From NCBI RefSeq assembly GCF_028993575.1, contig NZ_CP118615.1, positions 2,914,001 to 2,978,000 of the forward strand: a stretch of DNA of 64,000 nt, read 5' to 3'. Below are positions 8,390-22,028 of this stretch, in pieces (position 1 is the first letter of the stretch; the number at the start of each line of letters is the position of its first letter). The notes under the pieces are model-generated. The model made no database searches, was not told the origin of the DNA, and worked only from the letters and a program-made list of their open reading frames with translations. The position numbers and the translations under genes were made by a program. Origin of the DNA: Micromonospora cathayae (GTDB taxonomy: Bacteria; Actinomycetota; Actinomycetes; Mycobacteriales; Micromonosporaceae).

Positions 8390-8394
8390 CCTGC

Positions 8395-8805
8395 ATGGAC
8401 CTGACGATCAACGCATGTTTCCTGCCGCACGACGACGCCGAGGCGGCGCTGGCCTTCTACCGGGACACCCTGGGCTTCGAGCTGCGTAAGGACGTCGGCT
8501 ACGCCGGGATGCGCTGGCTGACGGTCGGGCCGCCCGACCAGCCCGGCACCTCCATCGTGCTGCACCCGCCGGCCGCCGACCCGGGCATCACCGACGACGA
8601 GCGGCGTACCATCGCCGAGCTGATGGCGAAGGGCAGCTACGCCGCGATCATCCTCGCCACGAAGGATCTCGACGGCACCTTCACCCGGTTGCAGGCCGGC
8701 GACGCCGAGGTGGTGCAGGAGCCGACCGAGCAGCCGTACGGGGTGCGCGACTGCGCCTTCCGCGACCCGGCCGGCAACCTGGTCCGCATCCAGGAACTGC
8801 GCTGA
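8395..8805 (+). CDS. VOC-superfamily (glyoxalase/bleomycin-resistance fold) protein
   Basis: A 136-residue single-module VOC protein: FYRDTLGFELRKDVGYAGM, LATKDLDGTFTRLQAGDAEV and the closing DCAFRDPAGNLVRIQEL. Members are metal-dependent enzymes or drug-binding proteins. The N-terminal metal position is Asn/Cys rather than the usual His, while the closing Glu is present, so catalysis is uncertain. It lies between the AraC gene (5-base gap) and the UvrA-like gene (35-base gap). Confidence 0.85.
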   Translation: MDLTINACFLPHDDAEAALAFYRDTLGFELRKDVGYAGMRWLTVGPPDQPGTSIVLHPPAADPGITDDERRTIAELMAKGSYAAIILATKDLDGTFTRLQAGDAEVVQEPTEQPYGVRDCAFRDPAGNLVRIQELR

Positions 8806-8840
8806 GCCGTACCACCCAACGACAGGGAGCAGCAGTACCG

Positions 8841-11204
<2,364 letters not shown>

Positions 11205-11313
11205 GCCCGCCGTCCTGGCCGGGTGACGGTCCGGTTCGCCGCCTGGCCGGGTGACCGGGGTGCCGCCGTCCGCCTCCGTACCGGAACCGGAGGCGGACGG
11301 CCGGCTCAGTTAC

Positions 11314-11325
11314 TGAATCGGTTCA
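11314..11325. promoter_or_regulatory. TGAATCGGTTCA site overlapping the mannanase stop codon
   Basis: A 12-bp site one base away from the perfect palindrome TGAACCGGTTCA. A second near-copy (TTAACCGGTTCA, 13238-13249) lies in the promoter of the same gene. LacI-family repressors use such CG-centred palindromes and often bind paired sites. Confidence 0.4.
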
Positions 11326-13095
11326 CCACTTGGTGATGTCGGGGAGCTGGTCGATGGAGATGGTGCGCGGGTTGGCCATCGCGGTACGCCAGAGCCCCGG
11401 GACGTCCCGGCCGCTGCCGGTCCAGTCGCGCGACGCCCAGACCACGAAGTACGACCAGGGTGGCTCGGTCGCCGGGTTGACCGGGCTGAACGTCTCCGCG
11501 ATCGCCACGGTCTTGTTGCTGCCGACGGCCTTGCAGGTGGAGTGGTCGCTCCAGCTCTGGTAGTAGTCCGAGGTCACCTGGTCCACGTAGGCGTCGCCCG
11601 GGTACCAGGACGCCAGCGAGGTGCCCTGGCCGCTGGCCATGCCGTTGAACACCCACACCACGTTGTCCACCCCGGCGAGCTGGGCCCGCTCGAAGATCAG
11701 CCGCCAGAGCTGCTGGTACGCGCTCTGGCCCTTCTTCGCCCACCACATGTAGTTGTTGTTGGCCTCGTGCAGGGGCCGGAACAGCACCGGGATGCCGGCG
11801 TCGCCCATCTTCTTCAGCTCCCGGACCACCAGGTCGATGTCCTGCCACAGCTTGGACGACGGGTTGGTCAGGTCCGGCACGAAGTCGCAGTTGGCCGCGT
11901 AGTTGCCGCCGCGCGGGCAGTACCAGTGCCACTGGAACGCCACGATCCCGCGGTTGGTGGTGAACCAGTCGACGACCTGCTGGGTCTGGATGCTGCCCCG
12001 GGTGTACTCCATGAAGTCGAACGCCACGATCGCCGGGTACCGGCCGGTGAGCTGGCGGACCCGTTCGGCGTCCGGCGCGTCGGTCTGCCCGCTGACGTAG
12101 GAGTGGGTGGCGAGGTAGCAGAGCAGGCCGCGGGCCTTGGAGTTGGCTCCGCTGTCGGCGGGGGACTGGTTGCAGGTCGGGGCCGGGGTGGGTGGCGGCG
12201 GGACCGCGTACACCTCGACCTCGTACAGCGAGTAGCCCCAGCTCGGGTTGGCGCGGGCGGTGCCGTACACCCGCACGTACCGGCCGGTGCCGGTGACGGT
12301 GAGTTCGTCGAGGCCGCCGTCACCGGTGGTGGTGCTGTGGACGGTGGTCCAGGTGGTGCCGTCGGTCGAGGTCTGCACCTGGTACGCCCGCGCGTACGCC
12401 GCCTCCCAGCGCAGGTTGACCTGCCGGATGGGGTACGTGGCCCCCAGGTCGACCCGGATCCACTGCGGGTCGGTGTAGGCGCTGCCCCAGCGTGTGCCGG
12501 TGTCACCGTCGACGGCCAGGCCGGCGGCGTGGCCGGTGCTCTCCGCCGACGACGCGGTGGCCGGCCGGCCCCGGGCCAGGTTGCCGGCCGGGGCCGGGTC
12601 GGTGGACGTGGGGGTGGGTGCCGGGGTGGTGGGCGTGGGGCCCGGCGTGGTGGGGGTCGGGGTGGGGGCGGTGTCGCCGCAGGTCAGGCCGTTGAGTGTG
12701 AACGTGGTCGGGGCCGGGTTCGACCCGTTGTACGTGACGTTGAAACCGAAGCCGACCGTGCCGCCGTTGCCGGGGATGCTGGCGCTGTAGCTGAGGTTCG
12801 TGGCGGTGACGGTGGCCCCGGACTGGCTCTTCGTGGCGTTCCAGATGTCGCCGACGGTCTGGGTGCCGGGGAAGGTCCAGACCAGGTTCCAGCCGTTGAT
12901 GCTGGTGGCCTCGTTGTTGGTGACGGTCACCGCGACGGTGGCCCCGGTGCCCCAGTCGTTGGTGACCCGCCAGTCCACGGCGCACGGGGACGCGGCGGCG
13001 TGGGCGTCGGGCAGGGTGACCAGGCTGACGGACAGCGCCGTGGCCGTCGCCACCGCGCCGGCCAGCAGGGCGCCGGCCCGTGGTGGTTTCCTCAT
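11323..13095 (-). CDS. Secreted beta-mannanase, GH26, with CBM2 and F5/8-type C domains
   Basis: A 590-residue extracellular enzyme. Domains in order: signal peptide (1-33), CBM2 (~36-138), Pro/Thr linker (~139-170), coagulation factor 5/8 type C (discoidin/CBM32-like) domain (~172-300), GH26 catalytic domain (~310-590). The acid/base Glu is E444 in LFRPLHEANNNYMWW and the nucleophile E534 in VAIAETFSP; WYPGDAYVDQV is also typical. Expected action: endo-hydrolysis of beta-1,4-mannan in plant material, with CBM2 binding cellulose or mannan. A matching -35/-10 with an embedded palindrome lies upstream. GH26 can also include other beta-glycanases, but the HEANNNYMWW motif favours mannanase. Confidence 0.9.
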   Translation of the reverse strand: MRKPPRAGALLAGAVATATALSVSLVTLPDAHAAASPCAVDWRVTNDWGTGATVAVTVTNNEATSINGWNLVWTFPGTQTVGDIWNATKSQSGATVTATNLSYSASIPGNGGTVGFGFNVTYNGSNPAPTTFTLNGLTCGDTAPTPTPTTPGPTPTTPAPTPTSTDPAPAGNLARGRPATASSAESTGHAAGLAVDGDTGTRWGSAYTDPQWIRVDLGATYPIRQVNLRWEAAYARAYQVQTSTDGTTWTTVHSTTTGDGGLDELTVTGTGRYVRVYGTARANPSWGYSLYEVEVYAVPPPPTPAPTCNQSPADSGANSKARGLLCYLATHSYVSGQTDAPDAERVRQLTGRYPAIVAFDFMEYTRGSIQTQQVVDWFTTNRGIVAFQWHWYCPRGGNYAANCDFVPDLTNPSSKLWQDIDLVVRELKKMGDAGIPVLFRPLHEANNNYMWWAKKGQSAYQQLWRLIFERAQLAGVDNVVWVFNGMASGQGTSLASWYPGDAYVDQVTSDYYQSWSDHSTCKAVGSNKTVAIAETFSPVNPATEPPWSYFVVWASRDWTGSGRDVPGLWRTAMANPRTISIDQLPDITKW

Positions 13096-13228
13096 CGTCG
13101 TCTCCTCCGGGTGGTGATCGCTGCGGGATCACCCCGGGCAGGGCACGACGGGCCGTCGGCGCAGTCAGCTGCCGATGGCCGGACGTCGACGGGTGGGGGC
13201 GTCCCGACGGGTGGTGGAAGTATTGACG

Positions 13229-13257
13229 ATGATGAACTTAACCGGTTCACTTGTCAA
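13229..13257 (-). promoter_or_regulatory. Mannanase promoter with a palindromic operator in the spacer
   Basis: Read on the minus strand: -35 TTGACA (13257-13252), 17-base spacer, -10 CATCAT (13234-13229). The spacer contains TTAACCGGTTCA (13238-13249), one mismatch from a perfect palindrome and also part of a wider TGAAC/GTTCA dyad (13233-13249). A repressor here would block RNA polymerase directly. Translation starts ~135 bases downstream. Confidence 0.6.
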
Positions 13258-13326
13258 CGTCGCGGAGGCCTGCCGACTCACGCCGGGCAGGGCAGACAGG
13301 GGAGTCGGGCGACGCGCCCGCAGTTA

Positions 13327-13373
13327 CGGCGATGTCGTGGTGTCGCACCGGGCGGGACACCACGACATCGCCG
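13327..13373 (-). terminator. Long hairpin terminator after ilvD
   Basis: Perfect 18-bp inverted repeat (13327-13344 with 13356-13373) and an 11-base loop, ending 25 bases beyond the ilvD stop. No T run. The exact symmetry also fits a dispersed palindromic repeat recruited as terminator. Confidence 0.65.
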
Positions 13374-13398
13374 AAACGGAGTGGATCTGGGCGGACGG

Positions 13399-15246
13399 TC
13401 AGTCCGGGACGCGGCGGTACGCGCCGTCGCTGGCCGAGGTGGCCATCGAGGCGTACGCGCGCAGCGCCGCCGAGACCGGACGCTGCCGGTCGACCGGGGT
13501 GTACGGCCGGTCCCGCTTCTCCTGGGCGACGCGCCGGGCCGCCAGCACGTCCTCGGGCACGTTCAGCTCGATGGACCGGCCCGGGATGTCGATGACGACC
13601 TCGTCACCCGGCTCCACCAGGGCGATCAGCCCACCGGAGGCGGCCTCCGGGGAGACGTGCCCGATGGACAGCCCGGACGTGCCGCCGGAGAACCGGCCGT
13701 CGGTGAGCAGCGCACAGGCCCGGCCCAGCCCGCGCCCCTTGAGGAACGAGGTGGGGTAGAGCATCTCCTGCATGCCCGGCCCACCCTTCGGGCCCTCGTA
13801 CCGGATCACCACCACGTCCCCGGCGACGACCTCCTTGGCCAGGATGGCGGTGACCGCGTCGTCCTGGGACTCGTACACCTTGGCCGGGCCCCGGAAGGTC
13901 AGGCACTCCTCGGGCACCCCGGCGGTCTTCACCACGCAGCCGTCCGGGGCCAGGTTGCCGTGCAGGATGGCCAGCCCGCCGTCGGCCGAGTACGCGTGCT
14001 TTCGGTCCCGGATGCAGCCCTCGGCGGCGTCGGTGTCCAGCGTGGACCAGCGGTTGGTGGTGGAGAACGGCTCGGTGGTGCGTACCCCGCCGGGCGCGGC
14101 GTGGAACAGTTCCACCGCCTCCGGCTTCGGTGAGCCGCCGCGCACGTCCCAGTCGGCGAGCCACTGCGCCAGCGTGGGGGAGTGCACGGCGTGCACGTCC
14201 CGGTGCAGCAGGCCGGCGCGGTCCAGCTCACCGAGGATGGCCGGGATGCCGCCGGCCCGGTGCACGTCCTCCATGTGGTACTGCGGGGAGTTCGGGGCCA
14301 CCTTCGCCAGGCAGGGCACCCGCCGGGAGATCGCGTCGATGGCGGCCACGTCGAAGTCCAGTTCCGCCTCGCGGGCGGCGGCCAGCAGGTGCAGGATCGT
14401 GTTGGTGGAGCCGCCCATCGCCACGTCCAGGGCGACGGCGTTCTCGAAGGCGTCCCGGTTGGCGACGTTACGGGGCAGCACCGAGGCGTCGTCCCCGTCG
14501 TACCACCGCTTGGCGATCTCCACGACGGTGCGGCCGGCCTCCACGAACAGCGACCGGCGCGCGGCGTGGGTCGCCAGGGTCGAGCCGTTGCCGGGCAGCG
14601 CCAGCCCGATCGCCTCGGTGAGGCAGTTCATCGAGTTGGCGGTGAACATGCCGGAGCAGGAGCCGCAGGTCGGGCAGGCGGACCGCTCGATCGCGCCGAG
14701 CTGCTCGTCGGTGACCGCCTCGTTCGACGACGCGATCATCGCGTCGATCAGGTCGATCTTGGAGTGCACGATGCCCTCGATCGCCACCGTCTTGCCGGCC
14801 TCCATCGGGCCGCCGGAGACGAAGACCGTCGGGATGTTCAGCCGCAGCGCGGCCAGCAGCATGCCCGGGGTGATCTTGTCGCAGTTCGAGATGCAGACCA
14901 GGGCGTCCGCGCAGTGCGCGTTGACCATGTACTCCACCGCGTCGGCGATCAGCTCCCGGCTGGGCAGCGAGTAGAGCATCCCGCCGTGGCCCATGGCGAT
15001 GCCGTCGTCCACCGCGATCGTGTTGAACTCCCGACCCACCCCGCCGGCCTCGGCCACCGCGTCGGCGACCAGGCCGCCGAGGTCCTTCAGGTGCACGTGA
15101 CCGGGTACGAACTGGGTGAAACTGTTGGCGATGGCGACGATCGGCTTACCGAAGTCGTCGTCGGTCATCCCGGTGGCCCGCCAGAGGGCCCGGGCGCCGG
15201 CCATCGTCCGACCGTGCGTGGAGGTCTTCGACCGCAGCTCAGGCAT
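13399..15246 (-). CDS. ilvD: Dihydroxy-acid dehydratase
   Basis: IlvD dehydrates 2,3-dihydroxy-isovalerate and -methylvalerate to the 2-keto acids of valine and isoleucine, using an Fe-S cluster. The 615-residue length is standard. Diagnostic motifs: CDKITPGML and [16 protein letters not shown] (cluster and substrate site), [12 protein letters not shown], and [19 protein letters not shown] near the C-terminus. It is monocistronic here, divergent from the GGDEF-EAL gene and about 2.9 kb from ilvB; an 18-bp hairpin follows it. Confidence 0.97.
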   Translation of the reverse strand: MPELRSKTSTHGRTMAGARALWRATGMTDDDFGKPIVAIANSFTQFVPGHVHLKDLGGLVADAVAEAGGVGREFNTIAVDDGIAMGHGGMLYSLPSRELIADAVEYMVNAHCADALVCISNCDKITPGMLLAALRLNIPTVFVSGGPMEAGKTVAIEGIVHSKIDLIDAMIASSNEAVTDEQLGAIERSACPTCGSCSGMFTANSMNCLTEAIGLALPGNGSTLATHAARRSLFVEAGRTVVEIAKRWYDGDDASVLPRNVANRDAFENAVALDVAMGGSTNTILHLLAAAREAELDFDVAAIDAISRRVPCLAKVAPNSPQYHMEDVHRAGGIPAILGELDRAGLLHRDVHAVHSPTLAQWLADWDVRGGSPKPEAVELFHAAPGGVRTTEPFSTTNRWSTLDTDAAEGCIRDRKHAYSADGGLAILHGNLAPDGCVVKTAGVPEECLTFRGPAKVYESQDDAVTAILAKEVVAGDVVVIRYEGPKGGPGMQEMLYPTSFLKGRGLGRACALLTDGRFSGGTSGLSIGHVSPEAASGGLIALVEPGDEVVIDIPGRSIELNVPEDVLAARRVAQEKRDRPYTPVDRQRPVSAALRAYASMATSASDGAYRRVPD

Positions 15247-15357
15247 GCCCCCCAGTGTGGCACCACCGGATCACCCGGTCCGGCTCGAGCGCGCTGTGTC
15301 CCAACAGTTGCACACCCGGGATCCCGCCCGTCGATGGCTTCCGGCAGAGTTGACCCC

Positions 15358-17928
15358 GTGCACTTCTCCCCGGTGATGATCGCCGTCGCGGTGGCGAGCG
15401 GTCTCGTGGCGGTGGTCGCCACCGGGCTGCTGGTCGCCTCGGTCGCCCGGCGGCGCGGCGCGTACCGGCAGTCCCATCTGCTGCTGGCCGCCGGTGCGCT
15501 GGTCGCACTGCCCAGCCTGGCCGTCGGTCTGGTCGGCGTCGCCGCCACCCACGGGCACCACCAGGCGGAACGCACCGGCTGGGCGACCGTGGTCGCGGTC
15601 GGCATCGCGGCGAGCGGTCTGCTCGGCTGCGCCGGCCTGCTCCGGATGCCCGGGGTGGTCGGGTCGGTGTCCGGCGCGGTCCGGCTGGTCCTCGACGGCG
15701 TGAGCGTCGGGGCGGCCCTCTGGTTCGTCGGCTGGGTGCTGTTCTCCGAGCCGACCCGGCTGCTCGGCGACGCGACCCCGATGGCCTGTGTACCGATCCT
15801 GCTCGCCACGGTCAGCGCGGCCCTCGCCGCCGGGCTGAACGCGGTGGTCGCCGCGCGGGCGCCCCGGCCCCGGATCCGGCTGGCCGGGCTCTGCTGCGGG
15901 GTCACCACCACCGTCGTCGGCGGGCTGGGGGTGGCCGGCGGGCTGTGCCAGGCCGGCCCCGGGCTGGCCGTGGCCGGCGCGGCGATGCTCGCGGTCGGCC
16001 TGCTCTCCGCCGGGCTCGCGGTGTTCACCGCCGACCCGCCCGGCCAGGTGGAGGCCGACCTGATCCGCCGGGACAGCGAGTACGCCTTCCTGCCCATGAT
16101 CGCGATGGCCGCCTCGGCGGTGTACCACCTCCTCCAGGACGGCCGCTTCGACGCGTACGGGATCACCGCCGGCAGCATCGAGGGCTTCGCGCTGGTCACC
16201 CGGCAGTACCTCACCCTGCACGACATGCGCGGGTACGCGGCCCGGCTGGTCGAGCGGGAGGCGCACTTCCGGGAGCTGGCGCACACCGACCCGCTGACCG
16301 GCCTGGCGAACCGCCGAGGGCTGCTGCGGGCCCTGGAGGCCGCCGCCGGCGGCCGTGACCCGGTGGTCCTGCTCGGGCTGGACCTGGACGGCTTCAAGCA
16401 CGTCAACGACATGCGTGGACACGACGTCGGCGACGCGGTGCTGGCCGAGGTCGGGCGACGGTTACGCGAGCACCACCGACCCGGGGACGTCGCCGCCCGG
16501 CTCGGCGGCGACGAGTTCGCGGTGCTGATGCGGGGGCGGCCCGACGACGCGGACCGGGTCGCCGAGCGGCTGCTGGCCGAGCTGGGCCGGGCGTACCAGC
16601 AGCCGGACGGCCCGGTCCTGCTCTCGGTGAGCATCGGGGTCGCCGCCCGGGTCGACGACCCGGACGCGCCGGTGCTGCTGCGCCGGGCCGACGAGCCGGA
16701 GGCCGAGGTGCTGCTGCGCCACGCCGACCTGGCCCTGCGGTACGCCAAGCAGCAGGGCAAGAACCGGGTCGAACGCTACGACGTGGCGTACGAGCGGATG
16801 CTGCGCCGCCGGATGACGCTGGAGCACGAACTGCGCGGCGCGATCGACCGGGGCGAGCTGAGGCTGGCCTTCCAGCCGGTGGCCTCGCTGCCGTCGGTGC
16901 GCCCGGTCGGGGCGGAGGCGTTGCTCCGCTGGCACCACCCCGAGCTGGGCAACGTCCGGCCGGACGAGTTCATCCCGCTGGCCGAGGAGTGCGGGATGAT
17001 CGCCACGCTCGGCGCGTGGGTGCTGGACGAGGCGTGCCGCCAGCTCTCCCGCTGGCTGGCCGACGGCCACGACGTCTGGGTGTCGGTGAACGTCTCGCCC
17101 CGGGAACTGCCGGCCGAGGCGTACGTGGTGCAGGTCGCCGAGGCGCTGCGGACGCACCGGGTGCCGCCGCAGCGACTGGTGCTGGAGGTCACCGAGCACA
17201 CCGTGGCGTCGGACGTCGATGCGCTGATCCGCCGGCTGACCGCGTTGCGCCGCACCGGGGTCCGGATCGCCCTGGACGACTTCGGCGCGGGCTACTCCTC
17301 CCTCGGGCAGCTCCGCCGGCTGCCGATCGACATCCTCAAGATCGACCACAGTCTGGTGGCCGAGCACGAGCCGGTGCGGCCGGTGGACCGGGAGGGGCCG
17401 GCCTTCGCCCCGATGGTCGACATCGTGATGCGGCTGGGCCACCAGTTGGGGCTGGAGGTGATCGCGGAGGGTGTGACCTCGCCCACCGAACTGGCGGCGG
17501 TGGTCGCCGCCGGCTGCCGGTTCGGCCAGGGCGCGCTGTTCGGCTGGGGGGTGCCGGCGGAGCACCTGGAGGCGATGCTCGACGCGGCGACCGCACCGGT
17601 GGCGCGACCGCTGCCCGCCTCAGCTGCGCCACCCGGGCCACCCGACCCCGCCGAGCAGGCCATACCGCCCCGGCAGCCGGGCCCGTCCGGGCCGGCCGTG
17701 CCGCCCCGGCAGCCGGCTCCGTCCGAGCAGGCGACGCCGCCCCGGCAGTCGGCTCCGTCGGACCATGCCGCGCTCCCGCCGGGGCAGCGGCCGGCGCTGC
17801 CCGGTCCGCCACCCGGTCCGTTCGCCGGTCCGTCGGATGGGACGCCTCCCGCGCCGGGCGGTACGACATCTTCGCAGGTCGGGCCGGGTGCGCTTCGGGA
17901 CGTGCGGGGTGGCGCGGCACACCGTTGA
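15358..17928 (+). CDS. Membrane-bound GGDEF-EAL c-di-GMP signalling protein
   Basis: An 856-residue bifunctional candidate. About seven hydrophobic segments fill residues 1-230, then a GGDEF domain (~305-465) with intact GGDEF (383-387) and an RxxD inhibitory site (RPGD) five residues before it, then an EAL domain (~480-745) with EAL (520-522), EVTE, DDFGAGYSSL and VIAEGV all intact. Both cyclase and phosphodiesterase activity are therefore possible. The last ~90 residues are a disordered Pro-rich tail with repeats of PPRQPxPSxxA type. The GTG at 15358 begins the first membrane helix; the frame is open far upstream (antisense of ilvD) but that is not coding. Confidence 0.9.
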   Translation: MHFSPVMIAVAVASGLVAVVATGLLVASVARRRGAYRQSHLLLAAGALVALPSLAVGLVGVAATHGHHQAERTGWATVVAVGIAASGLLGCAGLLRMPGVVGSVSGAVRLVLDGVSVGAALWFVGWVLFSEPTRLLGDATPMACVPILLATVSAALAAGLNAVVAARAPRPRIRLAGLCCGVTTTVVGGLGVAGGLCQAGPGLAVAGAAMLAVGLLSAGLAVFTADPPGQVEADLIRRDSEYAFLPMIAMAASAVYHLLQDGRFDAYGITAGSIEGFALVTRQYLTLHDMRGYAARLVEREAHFRELAHTDPLTGLANRRGLLRALEAAAGGRDPVVLLGLDLDGFKHVNDMRGHDVGDAVLAEVGRRLREHHRPGDVAARLGGDEFAVLMRGRPDDADRVAERLLAELGRAYQQPDGPVLLSVSIGVAARVDDPDAPVLLRRADEPEAEVLLRHADLALRYAKQQGKNRVERYDVAYERMLRRRMTLEHELRGAIDRGELRLAFQPVASLPSVRPVGAEALLRWHHPELGNVRPDEFIPLAEECGMIATLGAWVLDEACRQLSRWLADGHDVWVSVNVSPRELPAEAYVVQVAEALRTHRVPPQRLVLEVTEHTVASDVDALIRRLTALRRTGVRIALDDFGAGYSSLGQLRRLPIDILKIDHSLVAEHEPVRPVDREGPAFAPMVDIVMRLGHQLGLEVIAEGVTSPTELAAVVAAGCRFGQGALFGWGVPAEHLEAMLDAATAPVARPLPASAAPPGPPDPAEQAIPPRQPGPSGPAVPPRQPAPSEQATPPRQSAPSDHAALPPGQRPALPGPPPGPFAGPSDGTPPAPGGTTSSQVGPGALRDVRGGAAHR

Positions 17929-17962
17929 CCAACATGTGGGATCAGTTGACTCATCGCGTGAG

Positions 17963-18016
17963 ATGCGTCAGGCTGTCCACATGTCGTCGTTCCGCTTCCC
18001 GCGAGTACTTACCTGA
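17963..18016 (+). CDS. Putative ilvB leader peptide (17 aa)
   Basis: Short ORF MRQAVHMSSFRFPRVLT ending in CGA GTA CTT ACC TGA. Val (GTA) and Leu (CTT) codons sit just before the stop and are of the A/T-ending type almost never used in the neighbouring genes, a common design in attenuation leaders. The Shine-Dalgarno is weak (GTGAG directly upstream); a shorter start at 17981 is possible. Confidence 0.5.
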   Translation: MRQAVHMSSFRFPRVLT

Positions 18017-18076
18017 GCGCACTCTCCCGTCGTGAGAGTGCGCTGGCCCCGTGCATCTGCACGTGGGCCGTTTTTA
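18016..18076 (+). promoter_or_regulatory. ilvB attenuator: stop-codon hairpin plus rho-independent terminator
   Basis: First hairpin: perfect 11-bp stem (18016-18026 / 18034-18044) whose 5' arm begins at the last base of the leader stop. Second: GGCCC+CGTGC paired with GCACG+GGGCC (18045-18069, one bulged T), followed by GTTTTTA, a textbook terminator placed 117 bases before the ilvB ATG. Its position upstream of a gene, not after one, marks it as an attenuator. I could not identify the competing antiterminator pairing. Confidence 0.7.
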
Positions 18077-18192
18077 TTGCCGTTGGACCCATCGGGGCGG
18101 GCCCCGCCCGCGTTGCACGATCCGACGAGCCCGTCATCCCGACGAGGCCGTCACCCTGAGCCACTCACCCGAGCCGAAGGCCAGAAACCGTC

Positions 18193-20058
18193 ATGACGAG
18201 ACCCACGCCAGAGACCCTCGCCCACTCCGCCCGGCGAGCCCGGACCACCGCCGAGCCGACCGCCGACCGGGCCGCCGCCCCGGCCACCCCGGCGGTACCC
18301 GCCGTCGGCGCCCCGCTCCAGGTCTCCGGTGCCGGCTCCCTGGTGCGCTCGCTGGAGGCGCTCGGGGTCGACGTGGTGTTCGGCATCCCCGGCGGGGCGA
18401 TCCTGCCGGCGTACGACCCGCTCTACGACTCCCGGGTCCGGCACATCCTGGTCCGGCACGAGCAGGGCGCCGGGCACGCCGCCACCGGGTACGCCCAGGC
18501 CACCGGCCGGGTCGGGGTGTGCATCGCCACCTCCGGGCCGGGCGCGACGAACCTGGTCACCCCGATCGCCGACGCGTACATGGACTCGGTGCCGGTGGTG
18601 GCGATCACCGGGCAGGTGCCGCGGCCGGCGATCGGCACGGACGCCTTCCAGGAGGCGGACATCCAGGGCATCACCCTGCCGATCACCAAGCACAACTTCC
18701 TGGTGCAGACCCCGGAGGAGATCCCGCGGGTGCTGGCCGAGGCGTTCCACCTGGCCGCCACCGGCCGGCCCGGTCCGGTCCTGGTCGACATCCCCAAGGA
18801 CGTCCTCCAGGCGCAGACCACCTTCGCCTGGCCGCCCACCCTCGACCTGCCCGGCTACCGGCCGACCCTGCACCCGCACGGCAAGCAGATCCGCGAGGCG
18901 GCCCGGCTGATGACCACCGCCCGCCGCCCGGTGCTCTACGTCGGCGGCGGCGTGCTCAAGGCCGGTGCCACCGAGGGGCTGCGCCGGCTGGCCGAGCTGA
19001 CCGGCATCCCGGTGGTCACCACGCTGATGGCGCGCGGGGCGTTCCCCGACTCGCACGACCAGCACTTGGGCATGCCCGGCATGCACGGCACGGTCGCCGC
19101 GGTCTACGCCCTGCAGAAGTCCGACCTGATCGTGGCGCTGGGCGCGCGGTTCGACGACCGGGTGACCGGCAAGCTGGACTCGTTCGCGCCGGGCGCGACC
19201 GTGGTGCACGCCGACATCGACCCGGCCGAGATCGGCAAGAACCGGACGGCGGACGTGCCGATCGTCGGTGACGCCCGGCACGTGATCGACGAGCTGATCG
19301 GCGCGGTCACCGTGGAGCACGCCGCCGGCCGGATCGCCGAGCTGGCCGAGTGGTGGGCCCAGCTCAGCGACCTGCGCGCCCGCTACCCGCTCGGGTACGA
19401 CGAGCCGGCCGACGGCACGCTCGCCCCGCAGTACGTGATCAAGCGGCTGGGCGAGATCGTCGGCCCGGACGCGATCTACGTGGCCGGCGTCGGCCAGCAC
19501 CAGATGTGGGCGGCCCAGTTCATCTCGTACGAGCAGCCGTACACCTGGCTCAACTCTGGTGGCGCCGGCACCATGGGGTACGCGGTCCCGGCCGCGATGG
19601 GCGCGAAGGTCGGCAAGCCGGACACGGTGGTCTGGGCGGTGGACGGCGACGGCTGCTTCCAGATGACCAACCAGGAGCTGGCGACCTGTGCCCTGGAGGG
19701 CATCCCGGTCAAGATCGCCATCATCAACAACGGCAACCTGGGCATGGTCCGGCAGTGGCAGACCCTCTTCTACGGGGAGCGCTACTCCAACACCGAGCTG
19801 GGCACCCACAAGCACCGCATCCCGGACTTCGTCAAGCTCGCCGAGGCGCTCGGCTGCATCGGTCTGCGCTGCGAGAACGCCGCCGACGTGGACAAGACCA
19901 TCGAGGCGGCGATGGCGATCGACGACGCGCCGGTGGTGATCGACTTCGTGGTCGGCAAGGACGCGATGGTCTGGCCGATGGTCGCCGCCGGCACCAGCAA
20001 CGACGAGATCATGTTCGCCCGGGACGTTCGCCCGGTCTTCGACGAGGATGACGTGTAA
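18193..20058 (+). CDS. ilvB: Acetolactate synthase large (catalytic) subunit
   Basis: Thiamine-diphosphate enzyme joining two pyruvates, or pyruvate and 2-ketobutyrate, at the first common step of valine/leucine/isoleucine synthesis. The 621 residues include a ~35-residue Ala/Pro-rich N-terminal extension, then [25 protein letters not shown] (ThDP-activating Glu), the central FAD domain and VDGDGCFQM...NNGNLGM (ThDP/Mg motif). ilvN starts 3 bases after its stop. Expression is probably controlled by the upstream leader and attenuator. Confidence 0.97.
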   Translation: MTRPTPETLAHSARRARTTAEPTADRAAAPATPAVPAVGAPLQVSGAGSLVRSLEALGVDVVFGIPGGAILPAYDPLYDSRVRHILVRHEQGAGHAATGYAQATGRVGVCIATSGPGATNLVTPIADAYMDSVPVVAITGQVPRPAIGTDAFQEADIQGITLPITKHNFLVQTPEEIPRVLAEAFHLAATGRPGPVLVDIPKDVLQAQTTFAWPPTLDLPGYRPTLHPHGKQIREAARLMTTARRPVLYVGGGVLKAGATEGLRRLAELTGIPVVTTLMARGAFPDSHDQHLGMPGMHGTVAAVYALQKSDLIVALGARFDDRVTGKLDSFAPGATVVHADIDPAEIGKNRTADVPIVGDARHVIDELIGAVTVEHAAGRIAELAEWWAQLSDLRARYPLGYDEPADGTLAPQYVIKRLGEIVGPDAIYVAGVGQHQMWAAQFISYEQPYTWLNSGGAGTMGYAVPAAMGAKVGKPDTVVWAVDGDGCFQMTNQELATCALEGIPVKIAIINNGNLGMVRQWQTLFYGERYSNTELGTHKHRIPDFVKLAEALGCIGLRCENAADVDKTIEAAMAIDDAPVVIDFVVGKDAMVWPMVAAGTSNDEIMFARDVRPVFDEDDV

Positions 20059-20061
20059 CCC

Positions 20062-21718
<1,657 letters not shown>

Positions 21719-22028
21719 CCTTCCGGTTTCGTCACCCCTGACCCCGTCCCGCCCTGTCGGGCAGCACGTCCGCGTCGTCCGCGAACGTCACCGGCAGGCG
21801 CGGGGCGGGGCTCGTGGCGTGCCGGCGCGCCCGGTCGAGGCGTGTCGGACGTCTCGCTGGTGTGTGAGGGCCCTCACCCCGGTCCCGCGGACACCCCCGG
21901 TAGCCCGCCGCCTACCATCGCGGGTAGGTGCTTGCGGCACCCGAACGGCCATGGCCCGGTTCAGCACAGGGCGCAGTGCGGCGTCCCGTCGAGGCAGCCG
22001 ACCGCCCGGACAATATCTACGAGGACCG
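21719..22028. other. Intergenic region between ilvC and serA
   Basis: 310 bases with no convincing gene. A perfect 14-base palindrome GTGAGGGCCCTCAC (21864-21877) could be an operator or hairpin for serA, and CAATATCT just before the serA Shine-Dalgarno is A/T-rich. No U-rich ilvC terminator is apparent. Confidence 0.5.

Noticed and set aside
11542..14133. 863-aa plus-strand open frame across the mannanase and ilvD genes
   Set aside because: Spans the antisense of two well-defined genes and their intergenic terminator; no homology-like motifs.
14182..15357. Upstream in-frame extension of the GGDEF-EAL gene
   Set aside because: It lies entirely antisense to ilvD and has no membrane-protein character; the GTG at 15358 starts the first hydrophobic helix.
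17925..17954. Promoter TTGACC-N17/18-(G)ACTCAT for the ilvB leader
   Set aside because: The -35 is plausible but the -10 is poor and another TTGACT lies 21 bases on; not strong enough to list.
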